This document shows, one piece after another, positions 34,578 through 43,318 of a stretch of 64,000 nucleotides of DNA (the first letter of the stretch is position 1; each line of letters starts with the position of its first letter). Both the position numbers and the translations under genes were made by a program. Location of the stretch: NCBI GenBank assembly GCA_963714795.1, contig CAVQPS010000006.1, forward strand, positions 1-64,000, in the 5' to 3' direction. This DNA comes from DATIXJ01 sp963714795 (GTDB taxonomy: Bacteria > Bacteroidota > Ignavibacteria > UBA10030 > SZUA-254). The notes beneath the pieces are model-generated. The model was not told the origin of the DNA. It saw only the letters and a list, made by a program, of their open reading frames with translations, and did not search any database.

Positions 34578-35240
34578 ATGAAAATCTGTCGTTCATTCAC
34601 CGGTACCGTTGCGTTACTGTTTGCTTTTGTCATGGCAGGCGTAGCGCAGGATACCACGAAAGCATTGCACATTGAAAAACCAAAAGGAGAAAAAGTTACA
34701 ATGCATAGCAGTGAAGGAAAAAAGAAAATCGGCGTTATGGAAACATCCATGGGCACGATAGAGTTTGAATTATATACGGATGATGCTCCGAAAACTACGG
34801 AGAATTTTATCAAGCTGGCTCAGAAGAAATTCTTTGACGGACAAAGAGTGCATCGCGTTGCCAAAGGATTCGTCCTCCAGACCGGCGATGATAAATCGAA
34901 GGATGCAAAACTGATAAGCGAATGGGGAACCGGTGGACAAAGCATCTGGGGAAAACCGTTTGAAGATGAACTGAATCCGAATACTCCGAGTTATAAGGAA
35001 GGATACAAAAAAGGAGTACTTGCAATGGCGAACACGGGACGGCCGGGCAGCAATACGAGTCAATTTTTCATTTGTTTGCAGGATGTAGGGCTTCCGCACA
35101 GCTATACTATCTTCGGCAAAGTGACAAAAGGTTTGGATGTCGTAGATAAAATCGGCGGTGTTGAAATTATTCCCGGAATGGGTCCGACGGATGGCAGACC
35201 GAAAGTGGATATTCTTGTGAAAAAAATTACTATTAAGTAA
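34578..35240 (+). CDS. Exported cyclophilin-type peptidyl-prolyl isomerase
   Basis: A 220-residue protein with a signal peptide (hydrophobic residues 8-22, ending VAQD). The cyclophilin domain starts about residue 55. It shows TTENFIKLAQKKFFDGQRVH, FVLQTGDD, VLAMANTGRPGSNTSQFFIC and HSYTIFGKVTKGLDVVDKI, which include the catalytic Arg (R in the FDGQRVHR region), the QF/FF hydrophobic pocket and the conserved active-site Asn/Thr. It should fold periplasmic or outer-membrane proteins. AAGGAG lies before the ATG. Confidence 0.92.
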   Translation: MKICRSFTGTVALLFAFVMAGVAQDTTKALHIEKPKGEKVTMHSSEGKKKIGVMETSMGTIEFELYTDDAPKTTENFIKLAQKKFFDGQRVHRVAKGFVLQTGDDKSKDAKLISEWGTGGQSIWGKPFEDELNPNTPSYKEGYKKGVLAMANTGRPGSNTSQFFICLQDVGLPHSYTIFGKVTKGLDVVDKIGGVEIIPGMGPTDGRPKVDILVKKITIK

Positions 35241-35255
35241 TCATCATAAACATCA

Positions 35256-35287
35256 GCCCGTTGTATTGTTTCAAGAATACAACGGGC
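35256..35287 (+). terminator. Strong hairpin between the cyclophilin and holA genes
   Basis: A perfect 12-base stem, GCCCGTTGTATT/AATACAACGGGC, with an 8-base loop. The tail ATATTGTTATC is only loosely T-rich, so termination may be partial. It lies in the open frame upstream of ATG 35299, which argues against an earlier holA start at 35266. Confidence 0.6.
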
Positions 35288-35298
35288 ATATTGTTATC

Positions 35299-36345
35299 AT
35301 GGGCAAAACTAAAGCACAGGGGCCGTCAATCGATAGTGTCGAAGAATCGTTTCGGAAGAAACAGTTTTCGCCGCTCTATCTTTTTTATGGTGATGAAGAT
35401 TTTCTTATCGATCAATCGATCGATCTTTTGATAAAAGTCGGGGTCGATGACTCGACACGAAATTTTAACCTCGATGTCGTCTACGGAAGCAGTATCGATT
35501 CAAAAAGTGTTGTTTCTCTCGTTTCGCAATTTCCGATGATGGCTGAACGGCGCATTGTCATCGTGCGGGAATTCGACCGTATCCCGAATAAAGAACTCCT
35601 GATGCCGATTGTTGAAAAGCCGGTTTCATCGACAGTGGCTGTATTCGTTTCCGCAAAGCCGGATTTTCGCCAGAAAATATATAAAGCATTCCAGCAGTGT
35701 GGAACCGTCGTCGAATGTAAACAGTTGTATGAATCCAACATCCCGACGTGGATTATCTCCCGCGTGAAAATGTTCGGGAAAACGATCACGGCTGAAGCGG
35801 CCCAACTCATTCAGGCACATGTCGGCAGGTCACTCCGGGAAATCCAAAATGAAATCGATAAATTGTTCATTTATGTGGGCGATAAACGGACGATCGATGT
35901 TGCCGATGTCAATGCATCCGTCGGGATGTCGAAACAATACAATATTTTTGAGCTACAGAAAAAGATCGGACAAAAATCGTTGTCTGATTCATTAGAGATT
36001 GCCGAACGGATGCTGGACGCCGGCGAATCACCCGTCGGCATGATCGTCATGTTGACACGATATTTTCAAAAAGTCTGGCTTCTTCAGGAATTGCAGTCGC
36101 AAATTGCGAACGAATACCAGCTTGCTTCCGCCATCGGCGTGAGTGCATTTTTCTTGAACGATTACCGTGCGGCTGCGCGGAATTTCGATCCGAAAGCGAT
36201 GGAAAATATTTTTCACGTCTTACTGGAAACCGACCGGCAATTGAAATTATCCGGAAGTCCAAAATTATTGCTTACCGTGATGATGCATGCGATCATCAAA
36301 CAGGTTCCGGCTCCGTTCGGCGTTGCTGAACCGGCCATACCGTAA
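35299..36345 (+). CDS. holA: DNA polymerase III subunit delta
   Basis: A 348-residue clamp-loader subunit that opens the beta sliding clamp. The family features are PLYLFYGDEDFLIDQSID near the N-terminus, FPMMAERRIVIVREFD near residue 82, and a C-terminal alpha-helical collar (about 220-340). As usual for delta, no functional P-loop is present. I use ATG 35299; the frame extends to a TTG at 35266, but that lies inside the hairpin described above. Confidence 0.9.
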   Translation: MGKTKAQGPSIDSVEESFRKKQFSPLYLFYGDEDFLIDQSIDLLIKVGVDDSTRNFNLDVVYGSSIDSKSVVSLVSQFPMMAERRIVIVREFDRIPNKELLMPIVEKPVSSTVAVFVSAKPDFRQKIYKAFQQCGTVVECKQLYESNIPTWIISRVKMFGKTITAEAAQLIQAHVGRSLREIQNEIDKLFIYVGDKRTIDVADVNASVGMSKQYNIFELQKKIGQKSLSDSLEIAERMLDAGESPVGMIVMLTRYFQKVWLLQELQSQIANEYQLASAIGVSAFFLNDYRAAARNFDPKAMENIFHVLLETDRQLKLSGSPKLLLTVMMHAIIKQVPAPFGVAEPAIP

Positions 36346-36360
36346 CAACGAACATTGAAC

Positions 36361-37155
36361 ATGACCTCCCAATTTTTTGCGGGAATGGTTTTTGGTGCCT
36401 CAGCAGGATTTATTTCGTACCGGCTTCATTTTTTATCGAGAAGCGGTGCTTACGCCGCGGGAATTCTCGGCACAGTGATATTCGGTTTGGGCGGATGGCA
36501 ATGGACGATCCCGATGATCGGATTTTTTTTACCGGCAAGTATCCTTTCGAAATTTGTTCAGAAACGTCGATCGAATATTGTCGAACTGTTTGAGAAAGAT
36601 TCGAAACGGGACGCGATCCAGGTGCTGGTGAACGGGGGAATTGGCGGTATACTTGTCATCGTGTGGAAGTGTATCAATCAGGAAACGGTTTATCTCGCAT
36701 ATCTCGGCGCATTATCGGCGGTGACGGCTGATACTTTTGCAACAGAGATAGGAATTTTCTCTTCCGGTCAGCCGATTCTGATTACAACATTAAAAAAAGT
36801 TGAAGCCGGAACGTCCGGTGCAATTTCGGTCATTGGAACTCTGGGTGGTTGCCTGGGGTCAGTTTGTATCATTGTCTCCGGGCTCCCGTGGGAATCCGGA
36901 TCCGGAGTGATGTATGTCGTCACAATTCTGATGGCGGGAATGATCGGCAGTGTTGTCGATAGCATGCTCGGTGCTTTGGTTCAGAAGCAATATCGATGCG
37001 CTCGATGCGGTCGAACGACGGAACAAGAAATTCACTGTCATGTTCCCGCTCAACAGGTTCGGGGAAAAAAGTTTATCAATAACGATATTGTTAATCTCTG
37101 CTGTTCCCTCGCCGGACTTTTTATACCGATAGTATTGAAATTTTTCATTTCATAA
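36361..37155 (+). CDS. DUF92 integral membrane protein
   Basis: A 264-residue protein with six or seven hydrophobic helices, of the DUF92 (TMEM19) family. Plant members act as phytyl-phosphate kinases (VTE6), but bacterial function is unassigned. The family segments SGAYAAGILGTVIFGLGGW, SAVTADTFATEIG and GTSGAISVIGTLGG are clear. A short Cys pair, RCARCG, and CH near the C-terminus might bind a metal. I use ATG 36361 (a TTG at 36355 is in frame). It follows holA by 15 bases. Confidence 0.8.
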   Translation: MTSQFFAGMVFGASAGFISYRLHFLSRSGAYAAGILGTVIFGLGGWQWTIPMIGFFLPASILSKFVQKRRSNIVELFEKDSKRDAIQVLVNGGIGGILVIVWKCINQETVYLAYLGALSAVTADTFATEIGIFSSGQPILITTLKKVEAGTSGAISVIGTLGGCLGSVCIIVSGLPWESGSGVMYVVTILMAGMIGSVVDSMLGALVQKQYRCARCGRTTEQEIHCHVPAQQVRGKKFINNDIVNLCCSLAGLFIPIVLKFFIS

Positions 37156-37179
37156 TATGAATTTCTGACATGATCGGGC

Positions 37180-37208
37180 TTGACATAAAGAAAAATCTGT
37201 CGTACATT
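37180..37208 (+). promoter_or_regulatory. Sigma-70 promoter of the SPOR protein gene
   Basis: A perfect consensus -35 TTGACA (37180-37185), 17-base spacer, and TACATT (37203-37208). The strongest promoter match in the window. Confidence 0.7.
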
Positions 37209-37231
37209 AGAACATAGGAGAGTTCATCGAA

Positions 37232-37780
37232 ATGCCCCTGAATGTCAACGATCAAGATAAAGAAGAAGTTGTCCGTACTGAGAAGCCAAAAACTCAGCCC
37301 ATCGGCCATCTGCCTGTTCAAAAATCGGTAACCACGAAATATGTCGTGATAACTGTTTTTATTTTGGTAGTGTTGGCTTCGATTGTTTTTCTGGTGTACC
37401 TTTTTTCTTCGATGAATCCGCGTAATCAAACTGCTCAACAGGCATCGCAGGTTCCATCATCGAAATCGCAGGCAAATGTTGTTCCACAAGGTTCACAAAA
37501 TACCGGTGAGCCGTCTTCTTTAACCGAGCAGTCACAGACATCATCGCCTATTCCTGCAAGTCGATACACTATTTATATTGCTTCGTATCCTGATCGTGAG
37601 CCCGCAGCTGAAGAGGTCGGTCGTTGGAATGAAGCCGGTTATCACTCGTTTGTCGTGCAGGCAGTCGGGCATTTTCGTGTTGCGCTCGGCACGTACGATC
37701 AGATTTCCGAGGCCAGGCAGGATGCAGAAGGTCTATTCGAAGCATTTGAAAACGGGTACTGGATTGGAAATCCGCAATAG
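37232..37780 (+). CDS. SPOR-domain membrane protein
   Basis: A 182-residue protein. A cytoplasmic N-terminus (about 1-33) precedes one membrane helix (about 38-60, VIFLVVLASIVFLVYLF-like). A low-complexity Ser/Gln/Pro periplasmic linker (about 63-108) follows. The SPOR domain covers residues 110-182: YTIYIASYPDREPAAEEVGR and VVQAVGHFRVALGTYDQIS. SPOR domains bind denuded glycan strands of septal peptidoglycan, so a role in cell division or envelope remodelling is likely. It has its own strong promoter. Confidence 0.85.
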   Translation: MPLNVNDQDKEEVVRTEKPKTQPIGHLPVQKSVTTKYVVITVFILVVLASIVFLVYLFSSMNPRNQTAQQASQVPSSKSQANVVPQGSQNTGEPSSLTEQSQTSSPIPASRYTIYIASYPDREPAAEEVGRWNEAGYHSFVVQAVGHFRVALGTYDQISEARQDAEGLFEAFENGYWIGNPQ

Positions 37781-37790
37781 TTTTTGTCTC

Positions 37791-37819
37791 TTGCGAATAA
37801 AAAAGAATTTATGTATATT
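37791..37819 (+). promoter_or_regulatory. Sigma-70-like promoter of rpmE
   Basis: TTGCGA (37791-37796), 17 bases, TATATT (37814-37819), preceded by ATG as in the prs promoter. Start near 37826; leader about 27 bases. Confidence 0.6.
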
Positions 37820-37852
37820 ATTGGATAATACGCTTTAAAATCGGAGATTTTT

Positions 37853-38077
37853 ATGAAAAATGGCATTCATCCAGGATATAAACGATCAATCATAACATGC
37901 GTTTGCGGAAGTATATTTGAAACACGTTCCACCGCGGGTAATCTGAAAGTGGAAATTTGTTCAAAGTGTCATCCGTTCTTTACCGGCAAGCAGAAACTTG
38001 TCGATTCCGCCGGACGTGTTGAACGGTTTAATAAAAAGTATTCAAAGAAAACTCAAGAAGCCCCAGCGACAGCCTAA
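37853..38077 (+). CDS. rpmE: 50S ribosomal protein L31, zinc-binding type
   Basis: A 74-residue L31. The four zinc cysteines C16, C18, C36 and C39 are intact, so it is the zinc-containing (C+) form rather than the paralog used under zinc starvation. The MKNGIHPGYK N-terminus and HPFFTGKQK segment are standard. A Thr/Ala/Pro tail extends slightly beyond the usual length. It has its own promoter and ends in a strong terminator, so it is monocistronic. Confidence 0.97.
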   Translation: MKNGIHPGYKRSIITCVCGSIFETRSTAGNLKVEICSKCHPFFTGKQKLVDSAGRVERFNKKYSKKTQEAPATA

Positions 38078-38106
38078 CGGGGAATTCCATTTTACAACGT
38101 CATTGA

Positions 38107-38141
38107 AACGGAATCTCGAAACTTCGGGATTCCGTTTTTTT
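38107..38141 (+). terminator. Rho-independent terminator of rpmE
   Basis: A stem AACGGAATCTCGAA/TTCGGGATTCCGTT (one U-G pair) followed by a run of seven T. Confidence 0.88.
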
Positions 38142-38155
38142 GCTCTAACGAAACC

Positions 38156-39407
38156 ATGCAATATTGTATTTTTGAAGATAATTCCTATTCGAATTTCCTG
38201 CCGCTGGTGTATGTTCGCCCGGTGTTCGATCTGCGGTGCGGAGTATTGAGTCTCCGGGAAAAGCTTGATGCGATTCTTCCCGAAGAAAAGAGCGTTCTCT
38301 TGTGTCGATCAAACCTTGCACCGCTGCTTCGCGAAGAGCTTCCTGATCGGACAGTGAATACGCTGGAAAAAAAAGATACGTGGTTTGTGAATGGCCGGTT
38401 GCTTCCCAACGCGACGATCTGGAAATTGCTTCGCACAAAACCACAGGGCGAGGTGATCTACAAAATCGGAAATGAAATTGCGTTGGCGTTCATGAAAGCC
38501 GAAAACGTTCGACACGCAGCCGATGCAATTTTAGATGGTAACGAATTTCCCGGAATTTCTTCCGAACCGTGCGATGGCGTCGTGATACAATATCCTTGGG
38601 ATTTGATTCACCATACACGCGAAGAATTAGCACAGGATTTTTTATTGCTCAAGAAAAGAAAACGACGTGACGGTAAGGCAAAGGTTCAAACGGATGGCGC
38701 CGTTTTGATCAATAAAAAAGAAATTGTGATCGGTGAAAATTCCGTCATCAAAGCCGGTGCGGTTCTGGACGCGGAAGCGGGTCCCATCGTCATCGGCGAT
38801 CATGTTACCGTCATGTCGAATGCGGTTATTGAAGGGCCGGCATATGTTGGCGATCATTCGATCATCAAAATCGGTGCGAAAATTTATGGCGGGAACATCG
38901 ATCGGGATCCATTGTAAGGTGGGGGGTGAAGTCGAAGCTTCCGTCATTCATTCGTTTTCGAATAAACAGCATGAAGGATTTCTCGGTCATTCGTATGTCG
39001 GAAGCTGGGTCAATCTCGGCGCCGATACGAATACCAGTGATTTAAAAAACACGTACGGTACGATTCGCATGCGTGTCAACGGAACCATGGTCGATACCGG
39101 ACAGCAGTTTATCGGATTGATGATCGGTGATCATTCCAAATCCGGCATCAACACGATGTTCGATACCGGGTCGGTTGTCGGCATTGCATGCAATGTTTTT
39201 GGTGCGAAGCTTCTCCCGAAATTTCTTCCGTCTTTTACGTGGGGCGGAGACGGACAACTGGTCGAGCACCGGCTCGAAAAAAGTTTGGAAACTGCCCGTC
39301 GTGTCATGATGAGACGAAATATTCGTCTTACCGAGTCATACGAAAAAGTTTTCCGCGATATCTTTGATACAACTGCTGGTGAGCGGCGTACCGAAGGGAT
39401 TGTATGA
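38156..39407 (+). CDS. GlmU-like sugar nucleotidyltransferase, with one-base frameshift
   Basis: A protein of the putative sugar nucleotidyltransferase family common in Bacteroidota (N-terminal Rossmann-like nucleotidyltransferase, C-terminal left-handed beta-helix). As read it stops at 38917 in the beta-helix, after KIYGGNIDRDPL. The continuation (TSIGIHCKVGGEVEASVIHS) is in the next frame. Removing one A at 38894-38895 restores a 416-residue protein ending at 39407. The N-terminal domain (MQYCIFEDNSYSNFLPLVYV) lacks the canonical GxGTRM loop, so its exact activity is uncertain. The stop overlaps the rsmB start (ATGA). Confidence 0.78.
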
Positions 39408-40768
39408 CGCCTCCCAGCATGCTCGAAACACCGACACTGTATTACGGTCCCCGCGGTACTGCAATCAAAATTCTGAACCGCATCGAGCGGACCGATGCCT
39501 ACCTTGATAAACTTCTTGACACGGAACTTCGTTCAAAAGAAATTGCCGATATCGACAAAAGCCTGCTTGCCGAACTTGTCCACGGCGTTATCCGCTGGCA
39601 GGGGAGACTCGATTGGATTTTAAACGGGTTTACGCACGGAAATTTTTCCAAATCGGAAGTGAATGTCCGGAACACCCTGCGCGTGGCACTGTATCAAATT
39701 CTTTTCCTAACGCACGTTCCGCAGTATGCCGCCGTCAACGAAGCGGTGGAATTTGCGAAACGGATCCGCGGTGAAAAATACGGTAATCTGGTCAACGGTG
39801 TCCTCCGCAGTATCATCCGGAGTCTTGACGGCATTCACTATCCGAAAGAGGAAGATGATCCCGTTCAATATCTTGCGGTGTATTATTCCCATCCGCAATG
39901 GATGGTCAAGCGATGGTTTCAGCGGTTTGAGCGAAGTGAGCTTGAAAAATTTCTCTCGGCGAATAATGAAGTACCGGGACTGACGCTGCGCATCAACAAA
40001 TTGAAAATTGCTCCGCCGGAATTTCTTGCACTTCTCGATCAGCAAAAAATTTCGTATCAGGGTTCGGCATACATTGATTATTATATTAAAGTAAAGAGTC
40101 TGTCGGGCATTTCTCAGATGAATATTTTTCAATCCGGGTTTTTTTCCATTCAGGATGAAAGTGCAGCTCTCCCGATTTTATTGCTGAATCCTCAACCCGG
40201 GGAACGGGTGATTGATATGTGCGCAGCACCCGGCGGGAAGACAACCTTTATCGCCGAACTCATGCAAAATAGCGGAGAGATCCTCGCAGTCGATAAATAC
40301 GAAACGAAACTCAATTATATCAAGATGGGCTGCGACCGGTTGGGAATCACGCAGGTGAAAATTCTGGTTGCCGATGCAACGGAATTAAGCACGGAACCGG
40401 CTGATAAGATTCTTGTCGACGCGCCTTGCTCCGGTCTCGGTGTTCTCCGGAAGAAACCGGATATTAAGTGGAAACGGGAACCGGAAGATATTCCGCGACT
40501 GGCAAAACAACAAAGACTTTTATTGGAAAATGCTGCACGTCTGTTAAAACCGGGCGGTGTTCTGGTCTACAGCACCTGTACAACCGAACCGGAAGAGAAT
40601 GAAAATATCCTCGCAGTGTTTTTGCAGAAGCATCCCGAATTTCGTTTGGAAGATGCTTCGGCATTTGTTAATAAAGCCGTCGTTACGGCGGAAGGATATG
40701 TTGCCACGTTTCCTCACCGCCATCGTATCGACGGATCGTTTGCTGCTCGTTTAGTAAAAATTCAATAA
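39404..40768 (+). CDS. rsmB: 16S rRNA (cytosine-5)-methyltransferase RsmB/Sun
   Basis: A 454-residue SAM-dependent methyltransferase for C967 of 16S rRNA (E. coli numbering). An N-terminal NusB-like domain (about 15-150) precedes the RNA-binding region. The catalytic domain has CAAPGGKTTFI (SAM motif I, about 270), DAPCSGLGVLRKKPDIKW (motif IV Cys, about 338) and VYSTCTTEPEENE (motif VI nucleophile Cys, about 388). The two-cysteine arrangement fits m5C enzymes. Confidence 0.93.
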   Translation: MTPPSMLETPTLYYGPRGTAIKILNRIERTDAYLDKLLDTELRSKEIADIDKSLLAELVHGVIRWQGRLDWILNGFTHGNFSKSEVNVRNTLRVALYQILFLTHVPQYAAVNEAVEFAKRIRGEKYGNLVNGVLRSIIRSLDGIHYPKEEDDPVQYLAVYYSHPQWMVKRWFQRFERSELEKFLSANNEVPGLTLRINKLKIAPPEFLALLDQQKISYQGSAYIDYYIKVKSLSGISQMNIFQSGFFSIQDESAALPILLLNPQPGERVIDMCAAPGGKTTFIAELMQNSGEILAVDKYETKLNYIKMGCDRLGITQVKILVADATELSTEPADKILVDAPCSGLGVLRKKPDIKWKREPEDIPRLAKQQRLLLENAARLLKPGGVLVYSTCTTEPEENENILAVFLQKHPEFRLEDASAFVNKAVVTAEGYVATFPHRHRIDGSFAARLVKIQ

Positions 40769-40791
40769 GAACAATTATTTACCGAGGAATT

Positions 40792-42021
40792 ATGAAAGCA
40801 GTTGTCAAACCAAAACCGGAAATTTATAAAGCGTGGGACAAGGGGCTTCGTCTCGTGGAAAAAGAAATTCCGCGGGTGCGAAAATCGAACGATGTACAAC
40901 TGAAAGTTGTTGCCGGGGGAATTTGCGGAACGGATGTCGGTATCTATCAGTCAAAAGATTCACTCAAACAGAGCATGTCCTCATTGGCGACGTCCAGTGT
41001 CACGATCGGACATGAATTTTGCGGGAGAATTTCCGATGCCGGACCGAAAGCGAAAATTCATCTTGCGGAATTGGTCATCCGGAAAGCCAAACAGTATGCC
41101 GATGTGAAAAAATTTGTGAAAGGCAGAACAGCACAGCGATTGGCAAAAGATACATCGTTCATCGATTATCTTCAGGAGAATTTTATTTCGACAGCCGAGA
41201 TGCACATTACGTGCGGTGTTTGCGCACAGTGTAAGCTGGGTGAATATCATGTGTGTACGAATACAGTCATTCGCGGACTTCACGGTGACGGGGCGTTTGC
41301 GGAATATGTCGTTCTCCCGGCTGAAAATATTTTGATTTTTAAGAACGGGGAAATCCCGGAAGAAATCGTGGCGTTCATGGATGCTATCGGTAATGCGACG
41401 CATACCGTTCAATCGCTTTCAACCGTGAAAGGAAAAACTGTCGCCATTTTGGGTGTCGGTGTCATCGGATTAATGTCCGTTGCGATTGCAAAAGGCGCCG
41501 GAGCGAAGAAAATTTTGGTGACGGATGCTTCTCACGGTGAAAACACGCACGAGAAATTAGAAAAGAAGCGTTTTCGCGTTGCACGATTGCTCGGTGCCGA
41601 CGAATGTTTCGATGTTTCTATTCCGAAAGAAAAAGAAAAATTTTATAAAACGGCGAAACAGCAGAATCACGGAGCCGGTGTCGATGCGGTGCTGGAAATG
41701 TCGGGAAGTTATTACGCGTATCACGATGCATTTCAGGTTCTCCGTATGGGTGGTGAAATTGCTTTGCTCGGGTTGACCAGCGGCAGTATGCAGGTCGATT
41801 TTGCAAAAAATGTTATTTTTCCCGGTGTGACGATTCACGGTGTCATCGGACGCCGCGTTTGGTCGACATGGGATATGATGATTGAATTGCTCAAAAAAGG
41901 ATTGGCAAAACGCTTCCTGTCAGCCGGATTCGTCACGCATCAATTTCCACTGAAAGATTTCGATAAGGGATTCCAGGCAATTGCCAACGGTGATGCGCTT
42001 AAAGTTTTATTGCGTCCATAA
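40792..42021 (+). CDS. tdh: Zinc L-threonine 3-dehydrogenase-like protein with an insertion
   Basis: A 409-residue medium-chain zinc dehydrogenase. The catalytic zinc site shows GGICGTDVGIY and GHEFCGR, the structural zinc site CGVCAQCKLGEYHVC, and the Rossmann segment VAILGVGVIGLMSVAIAKGAG. The HITCG...C spacing resembles E. coli Tdh. About 43 residues, charged and helical (IHLAELVIRKAKQYADVKKF and onward, about 85-130), are inserted between GHEF and the structural zinc loop, where Tdh normally has only GDRVSGE. The adjacent kbl supports threonine catabolism to glycine. Confidence 0.85.
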   Translation: MKAVVKPKPEIYKAWDKGLRLVEKEIPRVRKSNDVQLKVVAGGICGTDVGIYQSKDSLKQSMSSLATSSVTIGHEFCGRISDAGPKAKIHLAELVIRKAKQYADVKKFVKGRTAQRLAKDTSFIDYLQENFISTAEMHITCGVCAQCKLGEYHVCTNTVIRGLHGDGAFAEYVVLPAENILIFKNGEIPEEIVAFMDAIGNATHTVQSLSTVKGKTVAILGVGVIGLMSVAIAKGAGAKKILVTDASHGENTHEKLEKKRFRVARLLGADECFDVSIPKEKEKFYKTAKQQNHGAGVDAVLEMSGSYYAYHDAFQVLRMGGEIALLGLTSGSMQVDFAKNVIFPGVTIHGVIGRRVWSTWDMMIELLKKGLAKRFLSAGFVTHQFPLKDFDKGFQAIANGDALKVLLRP

Positions 42022-42050
42022 CACAGAAAATAAAATTCTAAAGGTAACGT

Positions 42051-43268
42051 ATGTTGAATCCAACTGAACTCATTGCGCAAGAATTGAAACGTTTGGAAGA
42101 GAATCAAACGTTTAAATACGAGACCGCTATTGAAGGACCGCAGGGCGGGCGAGTGAACGTCAAAGGTAAAAAGGTCGTTATGCTTGCGTCCAATAATTAT
42201 CTCGGCCTTTCAAATCACCCTGTTATCAAAAAGGCAGCGATCCGGGGAATCAAAGATTACGGATACGGCGTGGCATCCGTTCGTTTTTTATGTGGAACGC
42301 AGGATATTCATCTTGAACTCGAAAAGAAAATTTCAAAATTTGTCGGATGTGAAGACGCGATTCTTTTTTCATCTTGCTTTGCGGCAAATGAAGGATTCTT
42401 TGCTTCATTGGTGAATGAAAAATTCGGAATGGAAAATTACCGCGACGTTTTGTATAGCGATCGTTTAAATCATGCCAGCATCATCGATGGTCAACGGTTG
42501 TGTCGTCCGGAAGTTGTCGATAAGAAAATCTATAATCATGCCGATATGTCCGATCTGGAGCGACAGCTGGAAGCGGATAAAAATGCAGACTATCGTTTTC
42601 GCTTCATTGTTACCGACGGCGTCTTCAGTATGGAGGGCGACATTGCTCCGTTACCGGCCATTACTGCATTGGCAAAAAAATATAACGCACTTGTTTTTGT
42701 GGATGATTCACATGCGATCGGAGTGTGCGGTAAACGCGGCCGGGGAACACCGGAAGAAACCGGTACGTTCGGGAAGATCGATGTACTCACGGGAACACTC
42801 GGGAAAGCAATCGGAGGAGCTGCCGGCGGATATATCAGCGGTACGAAAGAAATGATATCCTATCTGCGGCAAAAATCCCGGCCGTATACGTTTTCGAATT
42901 CGCTTCCGCCATCCATCGTGTTCGGCGCGATGGCGGCATTCGGTTTATTGTCAAAAGATCCGTCGATCGTCCGCCGTCTGCATGAAAATACTGCTTACTT
43001 CCGAAAAGAGATCCGTGCTCTCGGTTACAAAATTCTGGATGGGACACATCCGATCGTTCCGATCATGCTGGGCGAAGCTGCTGTCGCTCAAAAGATGAGC
43101 GCCGCATTGCTCAAAGCCGGCGTCTATATCAAAGGATTATGGTTTCCGGTTGTGCCGAAAGGCGAAGCACGTCTTCGCGCACAAATCTCCGCGGCATTGA
43201 CAAAATCAGATATCGATTTCGCTCTCGATGTATTTGATCGGGTAGGGAAAAAAATGAAAGTCATTTAA
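42051..43268 (+). CDS. kbl: 2-amino-3-ketobutyrate CoA ligase (glycine C-acetyltransferase)
   Basis: A 405-residue PLP enzyme of the alpha-oxoamine synthase family. It cleaves the product of threonine dehydrogenase into glycine and acetyl-CoA. The PLP lysine lies in LTGTLGKAIGGAAGGY (about K251). Other signs are NNYLGLSNHP, YGYGVASVRFLCGTQDIHLEL and DDSHAIGVCGKRGRG. Serine palmitoyltransferase or AONS paralogs look similar, but the tdh neighbour favours Kbl. AAAGGT precedes the ATG. Confidence 0.92.
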   Translation: MLNPTELIAQELKRLEENQTFKYETAIEGPQGGRVNVKGKKVVMLASNNYLGLSNHPVIKKAAIRGIKDYGYGVASVRFLCGTQDIHLELEKKISKFVGCEDAILFSSCFAANEGFFASLVNEKFGMENYRDVLYSDRLNHASIIDGQRLCRPEVVDKKIYNHADMSDLERQLEADKNADYRFRFIVTDGVFSMEGDIAPLPAITALAKKYNALVFVDDSHAIGVCGKRGRGTPEETGTFGKIDVLTGTLGKAIGGAAGGYISGTKEMISYLRQKSRPYTFSNSLPPSIVFGAMAAFGLLSKDPSIVRRLHENTAYFRKEIRALGYKILDGTHPIVPIMLGEAAVAQKMSAALLKAGVYIKGLWFPVVPKGEARLRAQISAALTKSDIDFALDVFDRVGKKMKVI

Positions 43269-43318
43269 AGTGTTTTGAAAATTTTTGATTCTCTCATTCA
43301 AATTAATTTTGGAAACCT

